A DNA stretch of 64,000 nucleotides from Colivivens sp964452915 (GTDB lineage: Bacteria > Bacteroidota > Bacteroidia > Bacteroidales > Bacteroidaceae), in the NCBI GenBank assembly GCA_964452915.1, contig CAYVNW010000004.1, positions 26,224 through 90,223 of the forward strand, given 5' to 3'. Of this stretch, positions 7,958 through 17,026 are shown piece by piece. Position numbers and translations under genes: made by a program. How positions within the stretch are numbered: position 1 is the stretch's first letter; the number at the start of each line of letters is the position of its first letter. The notes beneath the pieces were generated by a model, which saw only the letters and a list, made by a program, of their open reading frames with translations, made no database searches and was not told where the DNA came from.

Positions 7958-10348
7958 TCACTTCGTTCGTAGCTTCAGTTGTGTTTTCTTTAACGCAGGC
8001 GATGTAATCTCCACTTTCACATCTCCCGCCTTTTTCATTGAACGCAGTATTAATAACACTTGACCTTTGTACATTTTCTTCGGGTTTACATCAAACAACT
8101 CATTAGTATAGTGGTCACCATTGTCTATTGCTTGAATCGCAGCCTCACCATTCACATTGATTTTCACCTCGCCGTCTGCATTCGGCACAATATTGCCTTT
8201 GGAATCAACCGCATATATATGAATATATTTAAGACTCATTCCGTCAGCCTTCCAATCACTTTTCTCTTCCTCGACCATAAGCCGTACTGCATTTCCGGTG
8301 GTTCGCAATTCATGACGGGCAATTTCCTTTCCCTGATTTTTGGCAATTGCTATAATGTTACCACCATTTCCATAATCCACGTCACTCCACAGCAAGCGGT
8401 TTTTGTCTTTCCCATGCCCTTCGTTCTTCTTTGTTCCGAGTGACACTCCGTTTACCAACAACTCAGCTTCCTCTGCGTTCGTAAATACATATACATTTTG
8501 TTTTGAGCCTACCGTACGATTCCAATGGCTTGAAAGGAATGTGGTTCCTACAGTATTATCGTTCCAATAAATCTCCTCTCCCTTCCCGTCTTGCACCCCA
8601 ATCCGGCAAATAGGTTCATCAATAAACGCACTCTTAATCAAATAGGCTTGTGGATACGGGTCGAGATTATGACTGAAGAAAGAGTAGTTCCATCCTTTCT
8701 TAGGCCATCCATTCGACTCACCCCAATATTCAATAGCTCCCCAATAGGCAAGACCTACCATCTTTTGCCTGTCCATTCCTTCCCAAGGTCCGAGCAGGTC
8801 GTTGACAGTTGCCTCACTTTGATATATAATCAAGTCTGAATCATGTTCAAGATATCCTTTGTACGCAGGATACTGATAATTGTATGCCGCGATATCGGTC
8901 ACACACGACAACTCCGGAGGATTGAAGTTGCCTTCCCACTCAGGGTCGTTGCGTATGGCATTTGCCCGAGCAGGGAACATTGCAACCATTGTTTGTCGCG
9001 TCGGGTCATATCGCTCTGCAAGAACCTTCATCAATTTGTATGTCGTTATGCCCCAATCACCTGTAGGCAGCCCGGCCCACGACTCGTTGATTTGCAATTC
9101 GTTTCCAAAGCTCCACATGATGACGCTCGGATGATTTCTGTCACGCCTGATCCATTCCCGTTCTGCCTTATACCATAGTTGGTCGAACGGTTCGTCAGCC
9201 ACCCACATATTTCCACCTTGTTGCCATTTGTCGAACAACTCATCAACAATCAGTATGCCATACTTGTCAGCGAGCCTCAGAAAAGCCGGCGAATATGGAT
9301 TGTGGCTCGTACGAACGTGATTATATCCAAATTCTTTCAACCTTTTAAATTGTCGCTCAATTCCATCCTCAAATGCAGCTGCTCCAAGCGCGCCCATGTC
9401 ATGATGGTTCGCTATTCCTTTCAAAAATACTTTCTTCCCATTCAATTTAAATCCGTCTTCCTTTGTGAACTCAATTGTCCGTATTCCAAATTCATCGCTT
9501 ACGCGGTCGATTACCACACCTTCTTTCCTTAATACAACTTCTGCCTTATAGAGAACCGGACTCTCGCACGACCACAATTTCGGCTTGTCAACTTTAATTA
9601 AGGGCATCTTAACTTCGTTGATTGCTAACTTAATATATTTGGGAACATCACAACAGCCTTGTGCCACTACCTGTCCACTTGGATCATAGATTGTGCTCTC
9701 AAGCGTCATATCGTATCGCTGAGCTCTTGCTCCTTCAATGTCGACTTGTAGGCCAATACAGGCATATTCGTCTGTAATATCCGGAGTTGTTATGTACAAG
9801 CCATGCCGTGCCACAGATATTGGGTTCTTGACATATATGTGCACATCACGGAAAATGCCTCCACCTGTATACCATCGCGACCTGCCGTCTTTTGCGACAA
9901 CACATTTCACACTTACTATATTTTCACCATCATATTTCAAAAACCTGCTTAAGTCGAACTCGGCTCCGAGATAACCGTATGCGATGTGGCCCAGATATTC
10001 ATCATTTATATATACATCGCCGCTTGTCATTATACCTTCAAAATCGAGCAGTACTTTTTTACCTCTCCACAAGGAATCTGCCATGAAGTGCTTCTGGTAA
10101 ATGGCAGACGGGCAGTCTTTGAATCCGCGAGCTTTATCTGCCTTCTCGTTCCAAGGAAGTTCTATCTGATAATCATGCGGAAGGTTTACAACACGCCATC
10201 CAGTGTCATCTGCCATTGGAGAGAAAGTTTCCTTCTCATCAAGTAAACGGAACTTCCATCCAAAGTTCAGTAAAACACTTGTGCGTTCTTGTGCCGATGC
10301 TGACAAATGGCACAATATGAATGTTACTACAAATATGCACTCTTTCAT
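7958..10348 (-). CDS. GH2-family glycoside hydrolase (beta-galactosidase type), secreted
   Basis: About 796 residues from the ATG at 10348. This start is chosen because it begins a clear signal peptide (MKECIFVVTFILCHLSASAQ) and because the promoter at 10372-10379 would lie inside any longer reading frame. Domain order is a jelly-roll sugar-binding domain (NFGWKFRLLDE, VNLPHDYQIELPW), an immunoglobulin-like domain, a TIM barrel and C-terminal beta-sandwich domains. In the barrel, HPSVIMWSFGNEL carries the acid/base Glu and IIYQSEATV the nucleophile Glu. The enzyme probably acts in the periplasm on beta-linked galactosides or a similar glycan side chain; the substrate is not certain. It neighbours a GH31 enzyme and a regulator, forming a small glycan-use locus without SusCD. 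Confidence 0.88.
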   Translation of the reverse strand: MKECIFVVTFILCHLSASAQERTSVLLNFGWKFRLLDEKETFSPMADDTGWRVVNLPHDYQIELPWNEKADKARGFKDCPSAIYQKHFMADSLWRGKKVLLDFEGIMTSGDVYINDEYLGHIAYGYLGAEFDLSRFLKYDGENIVSVKCVVAKDGRSRWYTGGGIFRDVHIYVKNPISVARHGLYITTPDITDEYACIGLQVDIEGARAQRYDMTLESTIYDPSGQVVAQGCCDVPKYIKLAINEVKMPLIKVDKPKLWSCESPVLYKAEVVLRKEGVVIDRVSDEFGIRTIEFTKEDGFKLNGKKVFLKGIANHHDMGALGAAAFEDGIERQFKRLKEFGYNHVRTSHNPYSPAFLRLADKYGILIVDELFDKWQQGGNMWVADEPFDQLWYKAEREWIRRDRNHPSVIMWSFGNELQINESWAGLPTGDWGITTYKLMKVLAERYDPTRQTMVAMFPARANAIRNDPEWEGNFNPPELSCVTDIAAYNYQYPAYKGYLEHDSDLIIYQSEATVNDLLGPWEGMDRQKMVGLAYWGAIEYWGESNGWPKKGWNYSFFSHNLDPYPQAYLIKSAFIDEPICRIGVQDGKGEEIYWNDNTVGTTFLSSHWNRTVGSKQNVYVFTNAEEAELLVNGVSLGTKKNEGHGKDKNRLLWSDVDYGNGGNIIAIAKNQGKEIARHELRTTGNAVRLMVEEEKSDWKADGMSLKYIHIYAVDSKGNIVPNADGEVKINVNGEAAIQAIDNGDHYTNELFDVNPKKMYKGQVLLILRSMKKAGDVKVEITSPALKKTQLKLRTK

Positions 10349-10371
10349 ACTCTTAATTGTTTTATACCCTG

Positions 10372-10379
10372 CAAAGATA
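10372..10379 (-). promoter_or_regulatory. -7 element of the GH2 gene promoter
   Basis: TATCTTTG on the minus strand matches the Bacteroidetes -7 consensus exactly and lies 24 bp before the ATG at 10348. No clear TTTG is seen at -33, which fits a promoter needing an activator. Confidence 0.6.
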
Positions 10380-10410
10380 CGAAAAATTTTATTGGAGACT
10401 ACATAAGAGT

Positions 10411-10448
10411 AAAAAAAGCGCGGCAAACCATTCAGTCGCCACGCTTTT
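10411..10448 (-). terminator. Terminator after the GH31 gene
   Basis: On the minus strand a stem AAAGCGTGGC...GCCGCGCTTT (with G-U pairing) is followed by seven T. It sits between GH31 and GH2, so the two glycosidase genes are separate transcripts. Confidence 0.8.
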
Positions 10449-10474
10449 ATTAGTTCAAATGAGTGAAGGTCAAG

Positions 10475-12916
10475 TTATTTTTTCACCTTAACCTCATTAC
10501 CATAGTAGTCTACCACAATGCCAGTAGCAGGCTTGTCACCCGAAGGTGTACTTGCATCCACTATAACAACATTGAATTTGCGGTTATTCAGCATGCCTTT
10601 GAAACTGCCCTTACGGTCACTGATGGTCAATTCGTTGTTTGCGTCGTCCCAATGGAACTTAATGATAGAGAATGCACCTTTCTCATAGTTGTAGTTATCA
10701 CCTTCATCCTCGTAGAACTCATAATCAGCATCTGATCCAGGATAGATGCGTATTTCGAGATTATCCCATTTTTTCTCTGATGCATATTGTACGTCCGGAC
10801 CAAACGGGATGATGCTACCAGCCTTGACATATATTGGCATGATGTTGATAGGAGCCAGACGTTGAACCGTCACTCCGCCCTTCACCTTTTGATTATTCCA
10901 AAAGTCGTACCAATCACAACCTGCAGGCAGATAAACGCTTACTGGTGCAGCAGCTTGATTGACCTCTGGGTAAATAACATGCCCATTATTGCGTGCATCT
11001 TTGTAAGTATATAGAGGGTCTGTTACAGGGCGTACCAGAAAGCTGTGCCCATACAAATATTCATTGTTACATTTGATTGCAATCTTGTCGTCTGGGAAGT
11101 CAAATATAAACGGACGCATCATAGTCTCGCTATTCTGTACACAACGTCCCATTTGACTATAGTTGTATGGCAAAATTCTATAACGCAACTTTATTGCCGC
11201 TTTCATGGCATCGTATGCCCAATCGCCTTCCTTACCCATTAGATAAAGTTCGGTAACCATCGGACTTGACGAGTGATTCCGCATGAGTGGTGTAAACACG
11301 CCCCATTGCATCCACCTGGTCTGCAACTCTTGCAGAGCAGGACTCTTCGGATCATTGTTGTAATTCCAACTGAAAAAGCCACCGAGATCAGTATTCCAGA
11401 ACGGTATACCACAAAGTGTGTAGTTAAGGCCTGATGGTATTTGGTTTTTGAATTCCTCCCACGTGCCTTGGATGTCACCGCTCCAATTGAATGCTGCACT
11501 GCGTTGCAAGCCGAAAGCTCCGCACCGAGTCATCTGAAAGGCACGTTTGTCGTTTTCACCCTTTGCTTTGCGTTGATGCTCATAAATGCCAAGGTTTGTG
11601 ATTAGAGGGAATGCATTCTTGACAGACTTCCAGCTTCCCGCATATGTCATAACTTCGTTGTCTCCAGGCTGTTCAAACTGATCGGGTTCAGTAGAATCGC
11701 TCCACCAGGCATCAATACCCATATTATAAAGATTCATCAGATACTTCCAATATATATCACGTGCTTTTGGATTGAATGCGTCATACGGCATGACACCACG
11801 GTTGCGTGGCCATGTATCGAACGGATATAGTGCATTGATCTTCTTCAGTTCTTTGTACTGACCGGTCCATGGTCCGAAACTTGCCCAAATACTTATCATC
11901 AAATGTGCATTGTTGTTGTGCACATACTGAACCATTTCCTCTGGTGATTTGATTCTCGGTTCAGCATATTTTGCGTTCTTGTCTTCTCCATCAGGAAGAT
12001 ATCGCATGTACTCAGGATCACCCAGCTTGTTTATATATCTTGGATTCTGAAACTTCATAGCGTTCCAATTGGAGTCGCATCCCCAATACTGCCAGTCCTG
12101 AACAATTCCGTCAAGAGGAATGCCAAGTTCACGGTATTTGTCAACAACATCGCACAACTCGTCACTGCTCTTATACCTTTCGCGACACTGCCAGAAACCA
12201 AGCGTCCACAGTGGGAACATCGTAGCCTGTCCTGTCAGCTCGCGTATGGATGCCATAACCCCGTCTTGAGTACCGTCTTTATAAAGGAAATAATAATCTA
12301 TACCCGAACTGACCTCGCTACTGAATTCTGTCTGGTTTTCACTGTCCTTGAAATAGCTTAGCCCTGCATTATCCCAATAAAGTCCGTATCCTTTCTGGCT
12401 TGTAATGTAAGGAATAGTTATATTTGTGTTTGTACTCCATATTTTTACATTCTTACCTCTTTGGTTCATGTCAATGTCCTTCCTCTGTCCGAGTCCGAAT
12501 ATTGCTTCCTCCTTATCGAGCTTGAATGTTTGCGACGATTTATAGAAACCCTTGTCAACACCATCGGTAATCTGTGCAACATGTCCATCGAGTTCTGTAA
12601 GTAGTTCATTTCCATTTTTGTCATAGAATGTTACCCTTCCATCATTGTCGACACATACTTTAATTGAGGCTGTCAACACAAAGTCATCGCTTAATTTTAC
12701 TTTGCACTTCTTCTGTTGGAGTATAACACTGAAAGAATGTTTGTCGGGCCGTGTGCTCAACGATGAGGGATACTTCACAATCCGGACAATGGAACTGTCG
12801 TAGACAATAACCTCCGTCCTGAGTCCATCACTGCCATTTACTACCAACGATGGTTTCTGCGCCAATATAACGAGCGTGAAAGCCATCATACTGATTGAAA
12901 CTAATAATTTTTTCAT
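10475..12916 (-). CDS. GH31-family alpha-glycosidase (alpha-xylosidase/alpha-glucosidase type), secreted
   Basis: About 813 residues from the ATG at 12916, chosen because it begins the signal peptide MKKLLVSISMMAFTLVILAQ and lies downstream of a consensus promoter. The GH31 barrel shows GIVQDWQYWG, FGLGQRKD in the N-terminal beta domain, and the nucleophile motif GIDAWWSDSTEPD; RCGAFGLQRSAAFNWSGDI contains the acid/base Asp. The C-terminus resembles the DUF5110 domain. WWSDSTEP is the form common in alpha-xylosidase-like GH31 enzymes, but specificity is not certain. It is preceded by an AraC-type membrane regulator and followed by GH2, a pairing that could debranch a xylose- and galactose-bearing polymer or oligosaccharide. 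Confidence 0.9.
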   Translation of the reverse strand: MKKLLVSISMMAFTLVILAQKPSLVVNGSDGLRTEVIVYDSSIVRIVKYPSSLSTRPDKHSFSVILQQKKCKVKLSDDFVLTASIKVCVDNDGRVTFYDKNGNELLTELDGHVAQITDGVDKGFYKSSQTFKLDKEEAIFGLGQRKDIDMNQRGKNVKIWSTNTNITIPYITSQKGYGLYWDNAGLSYFKDSENQTEFSSEVSSGIDYYFLYKDGTQDGVMASIRELTGQATMFPLWTLGFWQCRERYKSSDELCDVVDKYRELGIPLDGIVQDWQYWGCDSNWNAMKFQNPRYINKLGDPEYMRYLPDGEDKNAKYAEPRIKSPEEMVQYVHNNNAHLMISIWASFGPWTGQYKELKKINALYPFDTWPRNRGVMPYDAFNPKARDIYWKYLMNLYNMGIDAWWSDSTEPDQFEQPGDNEVMTYAGSWKSVKNAFPLITNLGIYEHQRKAKGENDKRAFQMTRCGAFGLQRSAAFNWSGDIQGTWEEFKNQIPSGLNYTLCGIPFWNTDLGGFFSWNYNNDPKSPALQELQTRWMQWGVFTPLMRNHSSSPMVTELYLMGKEGDWAYDAMKAAIKLRYRILPYNYSQMGRCVQNSETMMRPFIFDFPDDKIAIKCNNEYLYGHSFLVRPVTDPLYTYKDARNNGHVIYPEVNQAAAPVSVYLPAGCDWYDFWNNQKVKGGVTVQRLAPINIMPIYVKAGSIIPFGPDVQYASEKKWDNLEIRIYPGSDADYEFYEDEGDNYNYEKGAFSIIKFHWDDANNELTISDRKGSFKGMLNNRKFNVVIVDASTPSGDKPATGIVVDYYGNEVKVKK

Positions 12917-12964
12917 ACTCTTTTTATAATTACAATTGGTTGATTGCATGATTAAATCCAATTG

Positions 12965-12994
12965 CAAAGTTAATATCTTTTCAATATAGACAAA
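12965..12994 (-). promoter_or_regulatory. Promoter of the GH31 gene
   Basis: Minus-strand -33 TTTG (12994-12991) and -7 TAACTTTG (12972-12965) with an 18-base spacer, about 49 bp before the ATG at 12916. Confidence 0.7.
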
Positions 12995-13043
12995 CAACAA
13001 CGATGTTGATTTGAATGGTAACTATGTTGAAATCGTAGTGTTT

Positions 13044-15374
13044 TCACTCTTGTTTTCTAAGTTCAGCAGGCTTCTTTCCATATTCCGCCTGAATGCATTT
13101 GCTCAAATAGCTGGCTGAAGAAAATCCGGTTAGTTCGGCAATATTCATAATGGGTATATCCGTAGTACTAATCAACTCATATGCTTTGCGTAACTTTATT
13201 GTACGGATGAACACACTCGGAGATTGCTCTAGTATGGCGTTCATCTTCTTGTAAAGCCCCGTACGGTCCATACACAAATCACTACTCAGCTGCTTTACAT
13301 TGTATCCTTGTTCTCCGATATGTTGCTCTACAAGTTCTATAGCCCGCTTCACCAACGGATCTTGCACGGCAGCCCCGTCATCATGATTACCGCCTGTGTC
13401 ATTTAGGTTCAACTCCGCAATATTCTCGTGCTTTCCTTCCGACAGTTCAATTAAATCCTTGATTCTGGCAAGCAGTGTCTCTTCCCTTTGTTTTTGATAT
13501 TGAATCCGTTGATAGCTCAACCAAACCAATGTAAGAATTACAACCACACAAACAATAAAACATACTCTTGCCAACGTTGTATTCCACCATTCTGGACTAA
13601 TTGTAAAAGCGACCTCTGTGACCTCACCCTTCCATTCGCCTTGCTTGTTTGTAGCTTGAACTTGAAGTTTATAATCACCAGGAGTAAGTCGAGGATACTG
13701 TAAGTGCAACATACCGTCTAAACTTACTACTCCTCCTGCAGCAGAAGCAGTGACTACAGTCCATAACGAGTCGGATCTGTCTTTATCACTTAACAGTCTA
13801 TAGCGGAACACAGTGTGATTAGGCTGCGCAAAATTAAGCGAAGCGAAGTCGAATGACAATGCGGCCTTGCCTATAAGTCCATGCAGACAGCCATTTGAGA
13901 TCTCGCCATTAACCTCGCACCTCACCATCATAGGATGAAGGCACAAAGCATGTGTTTCCAATAATGCAGGATCAACGACAGTGTAACCGTCAAGTCCAAT
14001 AAAGACTATCTTCCCATCGTCTGTCACGTATGCTTCACATTTGTATTCACCCTTAAGTGCGCCATCATCTTGAAAGAATGGCTCAATATGAAAGTCTCCC
14101 ATTTCAGGCAAACGCGAATTTATAACGTTCCTTTCAAATGCGATTCTTGAAATACCATTTCCTGTAGAAACCCATATGTCGCCTTCTTTATCTTCAACTA
14201 TAGCCTGTACAAGGTCGTTCGAGAGTCCATTCTCGCTATACAGCATCATTGGCAATCCATTTACAGTCAGTCTAAGTCCGTCATTAGTTCCTTCCCACAG
14301 CCATCCACGGCTGTCTCGTAAGGAACGGCTTCTTAAAATCAAACCGTGCACAGACAAGAGGGGCTGGTCGTATGAACGTAATAAATGACGGTATGGATGA
14401 GCATACAGAAGTCCTTTATTGTACGACCCCAACCATATTCCCATTTGATTATCGATGAATACTGTATTGAACTGATTGGCTGCCTGTCGTTTACCATCAA
14501 TGACCAACTCTGTTACAAGTTTTGACTCTCTGGTATTTAACTTGACCGACCATACACCCTCAGGACAACTGATCAAGGCTTCTTTATCGTCGCGAATCGC
14601 TATCGTATGCAACGTATACGGAACTTCCAGCACAAGGTGCCAGCGACGTTCTTTTGTGTCAAACTCATAACATGCACCACCGGACTTAGTGTTGCGCAGC
14701 TGATAAAAGCGTCCGTCAACATAGCTGATCAATGACGTATGCGTAGGATGTCCATACTTCAATGTGTACGCACAAATACATTTCTTCATGTTCCAACATT
14801 CTACGGATCCGTCATTAAAAAATAAGTAGAGACAATCACCAGACTTTTCCAAATCGAGCAGTGCCCGACTGCCGTCACTGCCTCCGCTAAACCTATACGT
14901 ACTGCAATTCTCATTTTGCACCAATATACCTTTGCTGACTACCCACATATCGCCTTCGTGGTCAAAGAATATATCATCAACACTCTCAACCAGTTTGCAA
15001 AAGTCAGCCACAGAGTCTATATTTATGTACATGTTTTGTCTTAAATCGAAACATCTCAAAGTATGGAAGTCCTTCACCCAAAGTCTTTCCGCGCGGTCCT
15101 CATAGACATGATACGCCCCGTTATAGCCTCTCAAATTGTGTATGGCTCTGTTAGGGGTGTGAATGTATTTGAACGAACCACCGTCGTATATGTTTATATT
15201 ACCTCGGGTGGTCACTGCCATACGTCCGTCCCTCAATTGCATGATATGCTGCACTTGATTGTCGCTCAGCCCCATTGAAGCATCAATTGAACTGAACTCC
15301 AATTTTTGCCAAGCATCAGCAGACAAACATATTGTCCAAAGAAATAATGACAGGCATTGAATACAGCGCATCAT
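13044..15374 (-). CDS. Transmembrane AraC-family regulator with periplasmic propeller and Y_Y_Y sensor domains
   Basis: A 776-residue protein. A signal-like N-terminus (to about residue 22) is followed by roughly 500 residues of two-component-regulator propeller repeats (SMGLSDNQVQHIMQLRDGRMAVTTRG, ENGLSDNDLVQAIVEDKEGDIWVSTGNGISRI-like units) and a Y_Y_Y domain (LRLTPGDYKLQVQATN-like segment near residue 570). One membrane helix lies at about 604-621, then a short coiled linker and an AraC helix-turn-helix domain from about 672 to the end. The sensor half matches hybrid two-component systems of Bacteroidetes, but histidine kinase, ATPase and receiver domains are all absent. It would therefore bind a sugar outside and DNA inside while in the membrane. 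It probably controls the GH31 and GH2 genes downstream. Only 21 bp separate it from cstA upstream, so they may share a transcript. Confidence 0.85.
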   Translation of the reverse strand: MMRCIQCLSLFLWTICLSADAWQKLEFSSIDASMGLSDNQVQHIMQLRDGRMAVTTRGNINIYDGGSFKYIHTPNRAIHNLRGYNGAYHVYEDRAERLWVKDFHTLRCFDLRQNMYINIDSVADFCKLVESVDDIFFDHEGDMWVVSKGILVQNENCSTYRFSGGSDGSRALLDLEKSGDCLYLFFNDGSVECWNMKKCICAYTLKYGHPTHTSLISYVDGRFYQLRNTKSGGACYEFDTKERRWHLVLEVPYTLHTIAIRDDKEALISCPEGVWSVKLNTRESKLVTELVIDGKRQAANQFNTVFIDNQMGIWLGSYNKGLLYAHPYRHLLRSYDQPLLSVHGLILRSRSLRDSRGWLWEGTNDGLRLTVNGLPMMLYSENGLSNDLVQAIVEDKEGDIWVSTGNGISRIAFERNVINSRLPEMGDFHIEPFFQDDGALKGEYKCEAYVTDDGKIVFIGLDGYTVVDPALLETHALCLHPMMVRCEVNGEISNGCLHGLIGKAALSFDFASLNFAQPNHTVFRYRLLSDKDRSDSLWTVVTASAAGGVVSLDGMLHLQYPRLTPGDYKLQVQATNKQGEWKGEVTEVAFTISPEWWNTTLARVCFIVCVVVILTLVWLSYQRIQYQKQREETLLARIKDLIELSEGKHENIAELNLNDTGGNHDDGAAVQDPLVKRAIELVEQHIGEQGYNVKQLSSDLCMDRTGLYKKMNAILEQSPSVFIRTIKLRKAYELISTTDIPIMNIAELTGFSSASYLSKCIQAEYGKKPAELRKQE

Positions 15375-15395
15375 ATGTTTGGCGGCACCTGAATG

Positions 15396-16877
15396 TTACA
15401 GCAACTTTGGATGCTTCCTGTACATATTAAGCCAGTACATGAACCAAATGAGCAATACCAGAGTGAAAGCACCTCCTATGATATAGGAAATTGTTGTCGG
15501 CAGACTGAACCCTTCTGGAGCTACAAGGATGTATGTCGAGCATACGCATGTCATGAACAATCCAGGTATAAGTGTCATTAGATAAGTGAACGACTTGCCG
15601 TTTTTTGCAAGGTAAACCGTAATGGTCCAAAATGTGAATACCGACAAAGTTTGGTTGAACCACGCAAAATAACGCCACAAGACAGCGAAATCGAGATACA
15701 ACAAAACAATAGAAATCATGAATATCGGAAGACAAAGCATCAACCGCTTCGACATTTTGTCTTGCTTAATTTTCAAAAAGTCAGCAGCTATCAGACGCGC
15801 ACTTCTAAAAGCTGTATCACCCGAGGTGATCGGTGCAGCCACAACTCCGAGAATAGCCAATATAGCACCAAAAGTACCAAGCCATGAGTGACATATGTTG
15901 TTTACGACAATAGCGGGATTGATGCTACCATCTGAATCGGTCATTGCTGTCAAAAGTTTCTCATAAGGCGTATCACCGCCGACATTTAATGAATCAGCAA
16001 ACTTGATTGCTGCTGTGGCCCAAATCAATGCCACAATGCCTTCGGTAATCATTGCTCCATAGAAGACTCCACGTCCGTATTTCTCATTTTTGATGCATCG
16101 TGCCATCATTGGACTTTGAGTGGCATGGAAACCGCTGACAGCCCCACATGCAATCGTAATGCACAAGCAAGGGAATAGAGGTATCGTATCTGCTTTCGGA
16201 TGATGGTTAGTGAATGCATCAGTTATCTCTGGTATCGAACCATCACTAAAAAATATACCCGCAAAGAGCCCTACCGCCATAATAAGGAGTGCAAGTCCGA
16301 ACAACGGATATATGCGCCCTATCAACTTGTCTATTGGCAATAGTGTCGCAAGTATATAGTACGCGATTATAATAAGAATCCAAAACTGGGTGGATCCAAT
16401 GTAACTTGTAGATGAACACATTGTACCAAGCAAACCAGCTGGAGTACTTGTAAACACGGCACCTACCAGTATCATAAGTACCATGGCAAAAATAAGCATC
16501 ACCACCTTAGTTGTACGTCCAAGTTCCGCACCTACAATCTCCGGAAGGCTCTCGCCATTGCGGCGTAACGATATCATACCACTCATATAGTCGTGCACGG
16601 CACCACCGAATATGCATCCAAGCACTATCCAAAAATATGCTGCGGGACCGAATAAAATACCTTGTATCGCACCGAATATCGGGCCAGTGCCGGCTATATT
16701 AAGAAATTGTATCAGATATACCTTCCAAGTAGGCATCGGTATGTAATCGACTCCGTCCTGTAGTGTATAACATGGAGTCTTGCGATTCGGGTCGGCTCCA
16801 AAAGTGCGTTCCACAAACTTGCCATAGACAAAATATCCTAAAATCAGTAGGATCAACGAAACTATAAAAGTTACCAT
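15396..16877 (-). CDS. cstA: CstA-family carbon starvation protein (putative pyruvate or peptide transporter)
   Basis: A 493-residue inner-membrane protein with about 14 hydrophobic helices. It carries the CstA signatures near the N-terminus (FVERTFGADP, TPCYTLQDGVDYIPMP), followed by the conserved FLNIAGTGPIFGAIQG segment and DYMSGMISLRRNGESLPEIVG. Family members in enteric bacteria import pyruvate or peptides during starvation. At 493 residues it belongs to the short form rather than the roughly 700-residue E. coli CstA. A -7 box TAATTTTG lies at 16913-16906 on the minus strand, ahead of the ATG. The gene is immediately upstream of the AraC-type membrane regulator (21-bp gap). Confidence 0.9.
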   Translation of the reverse strand: MVTFIVSLILLILGYFVYGKFVERTFGADPNRKTPCYTLQDGVDYIPMPTWKVYLIQFLNIAGTGPIFGAIQGILFGPAAYFWIVLGCIFGGAVHDYMSGMISLRRNGESLPEIVGAELGRTTKVVMLIFAMVLMILVGAVFTSTPAGLLGTMCSSTSYIGSTQFWILIIIAYYILATLLPIDKLIGRIYPLFGLALLIMAVGLFAGIFFSDGSIPEITDAFTNHHPKADTIPLFPCLCITIACGAVSGFHATQSPMMARCIKNEKYGRGVFYGAMITEGIVALIWATAAIKFADSLNVGGDTPYEKLLTAMTDSDGSINPAIVVNNICHSWLGTFGAILAILGVVAAPITSGDTAFRSARLIAADFLKIKQDKMSKRLMLCLPIFMISIVLLYLDFAVLWRYFAWFNQTLSVFTFWTITVYLAKNGKSFTYLMTLIPGLFMTCVCSTYILVAPEGFSLPTTISYIIGGAFTLVLLIWFMYWLNMYRKHPKLL

Positions 16878-16905
16878 AATTTTATTATATGCTTTAATCG
16901 GATTG

Positions 16906-16913
16906 CAAAATTA
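16906..16913 (-). promoter_or_regulatory. -7 element of cstA
   Basis: TAATTTTG on the minus strand, 28 bp before the cstA start; no good TTTG is visible at the expected -33 distance. Confidence 0.5.
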
Positions 16914-16953
16914 ATAATAAATCAAACACATTGTAACCATTCAATCATTATTG

Positions 16954-16985
16954 TTTGCCAACATGAGTATTTTTTATTATCTTTG
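16954..16985 (+). promoter_or_regulatory. Promoter of the rsmF-ansA operon
   Basis: Plus-strand -33 TTTG (16954-16957) and -7 TATCTTTG (16978-16985) with a 20-base spacer, 41 bp before the ATG at 17027. Confidence 0.8.
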
Positions 16986-17026
16986 CTTTCTGTTAGAAGG
17001 AAACAAATACATTAACAACATCAAAG

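Noticed and set aside
10349..10426. Longer GH2 reading frame from 10426
   Set aside because: The -7 promoter box and the GH31 terminator lie in this part, and the signal peptide starts at 10348.
12917..13000. Longer GH31 reading frame from 13000
   Set aside because: It would begin upstream of the promoter and precede a clear signal peptide start at 12916.
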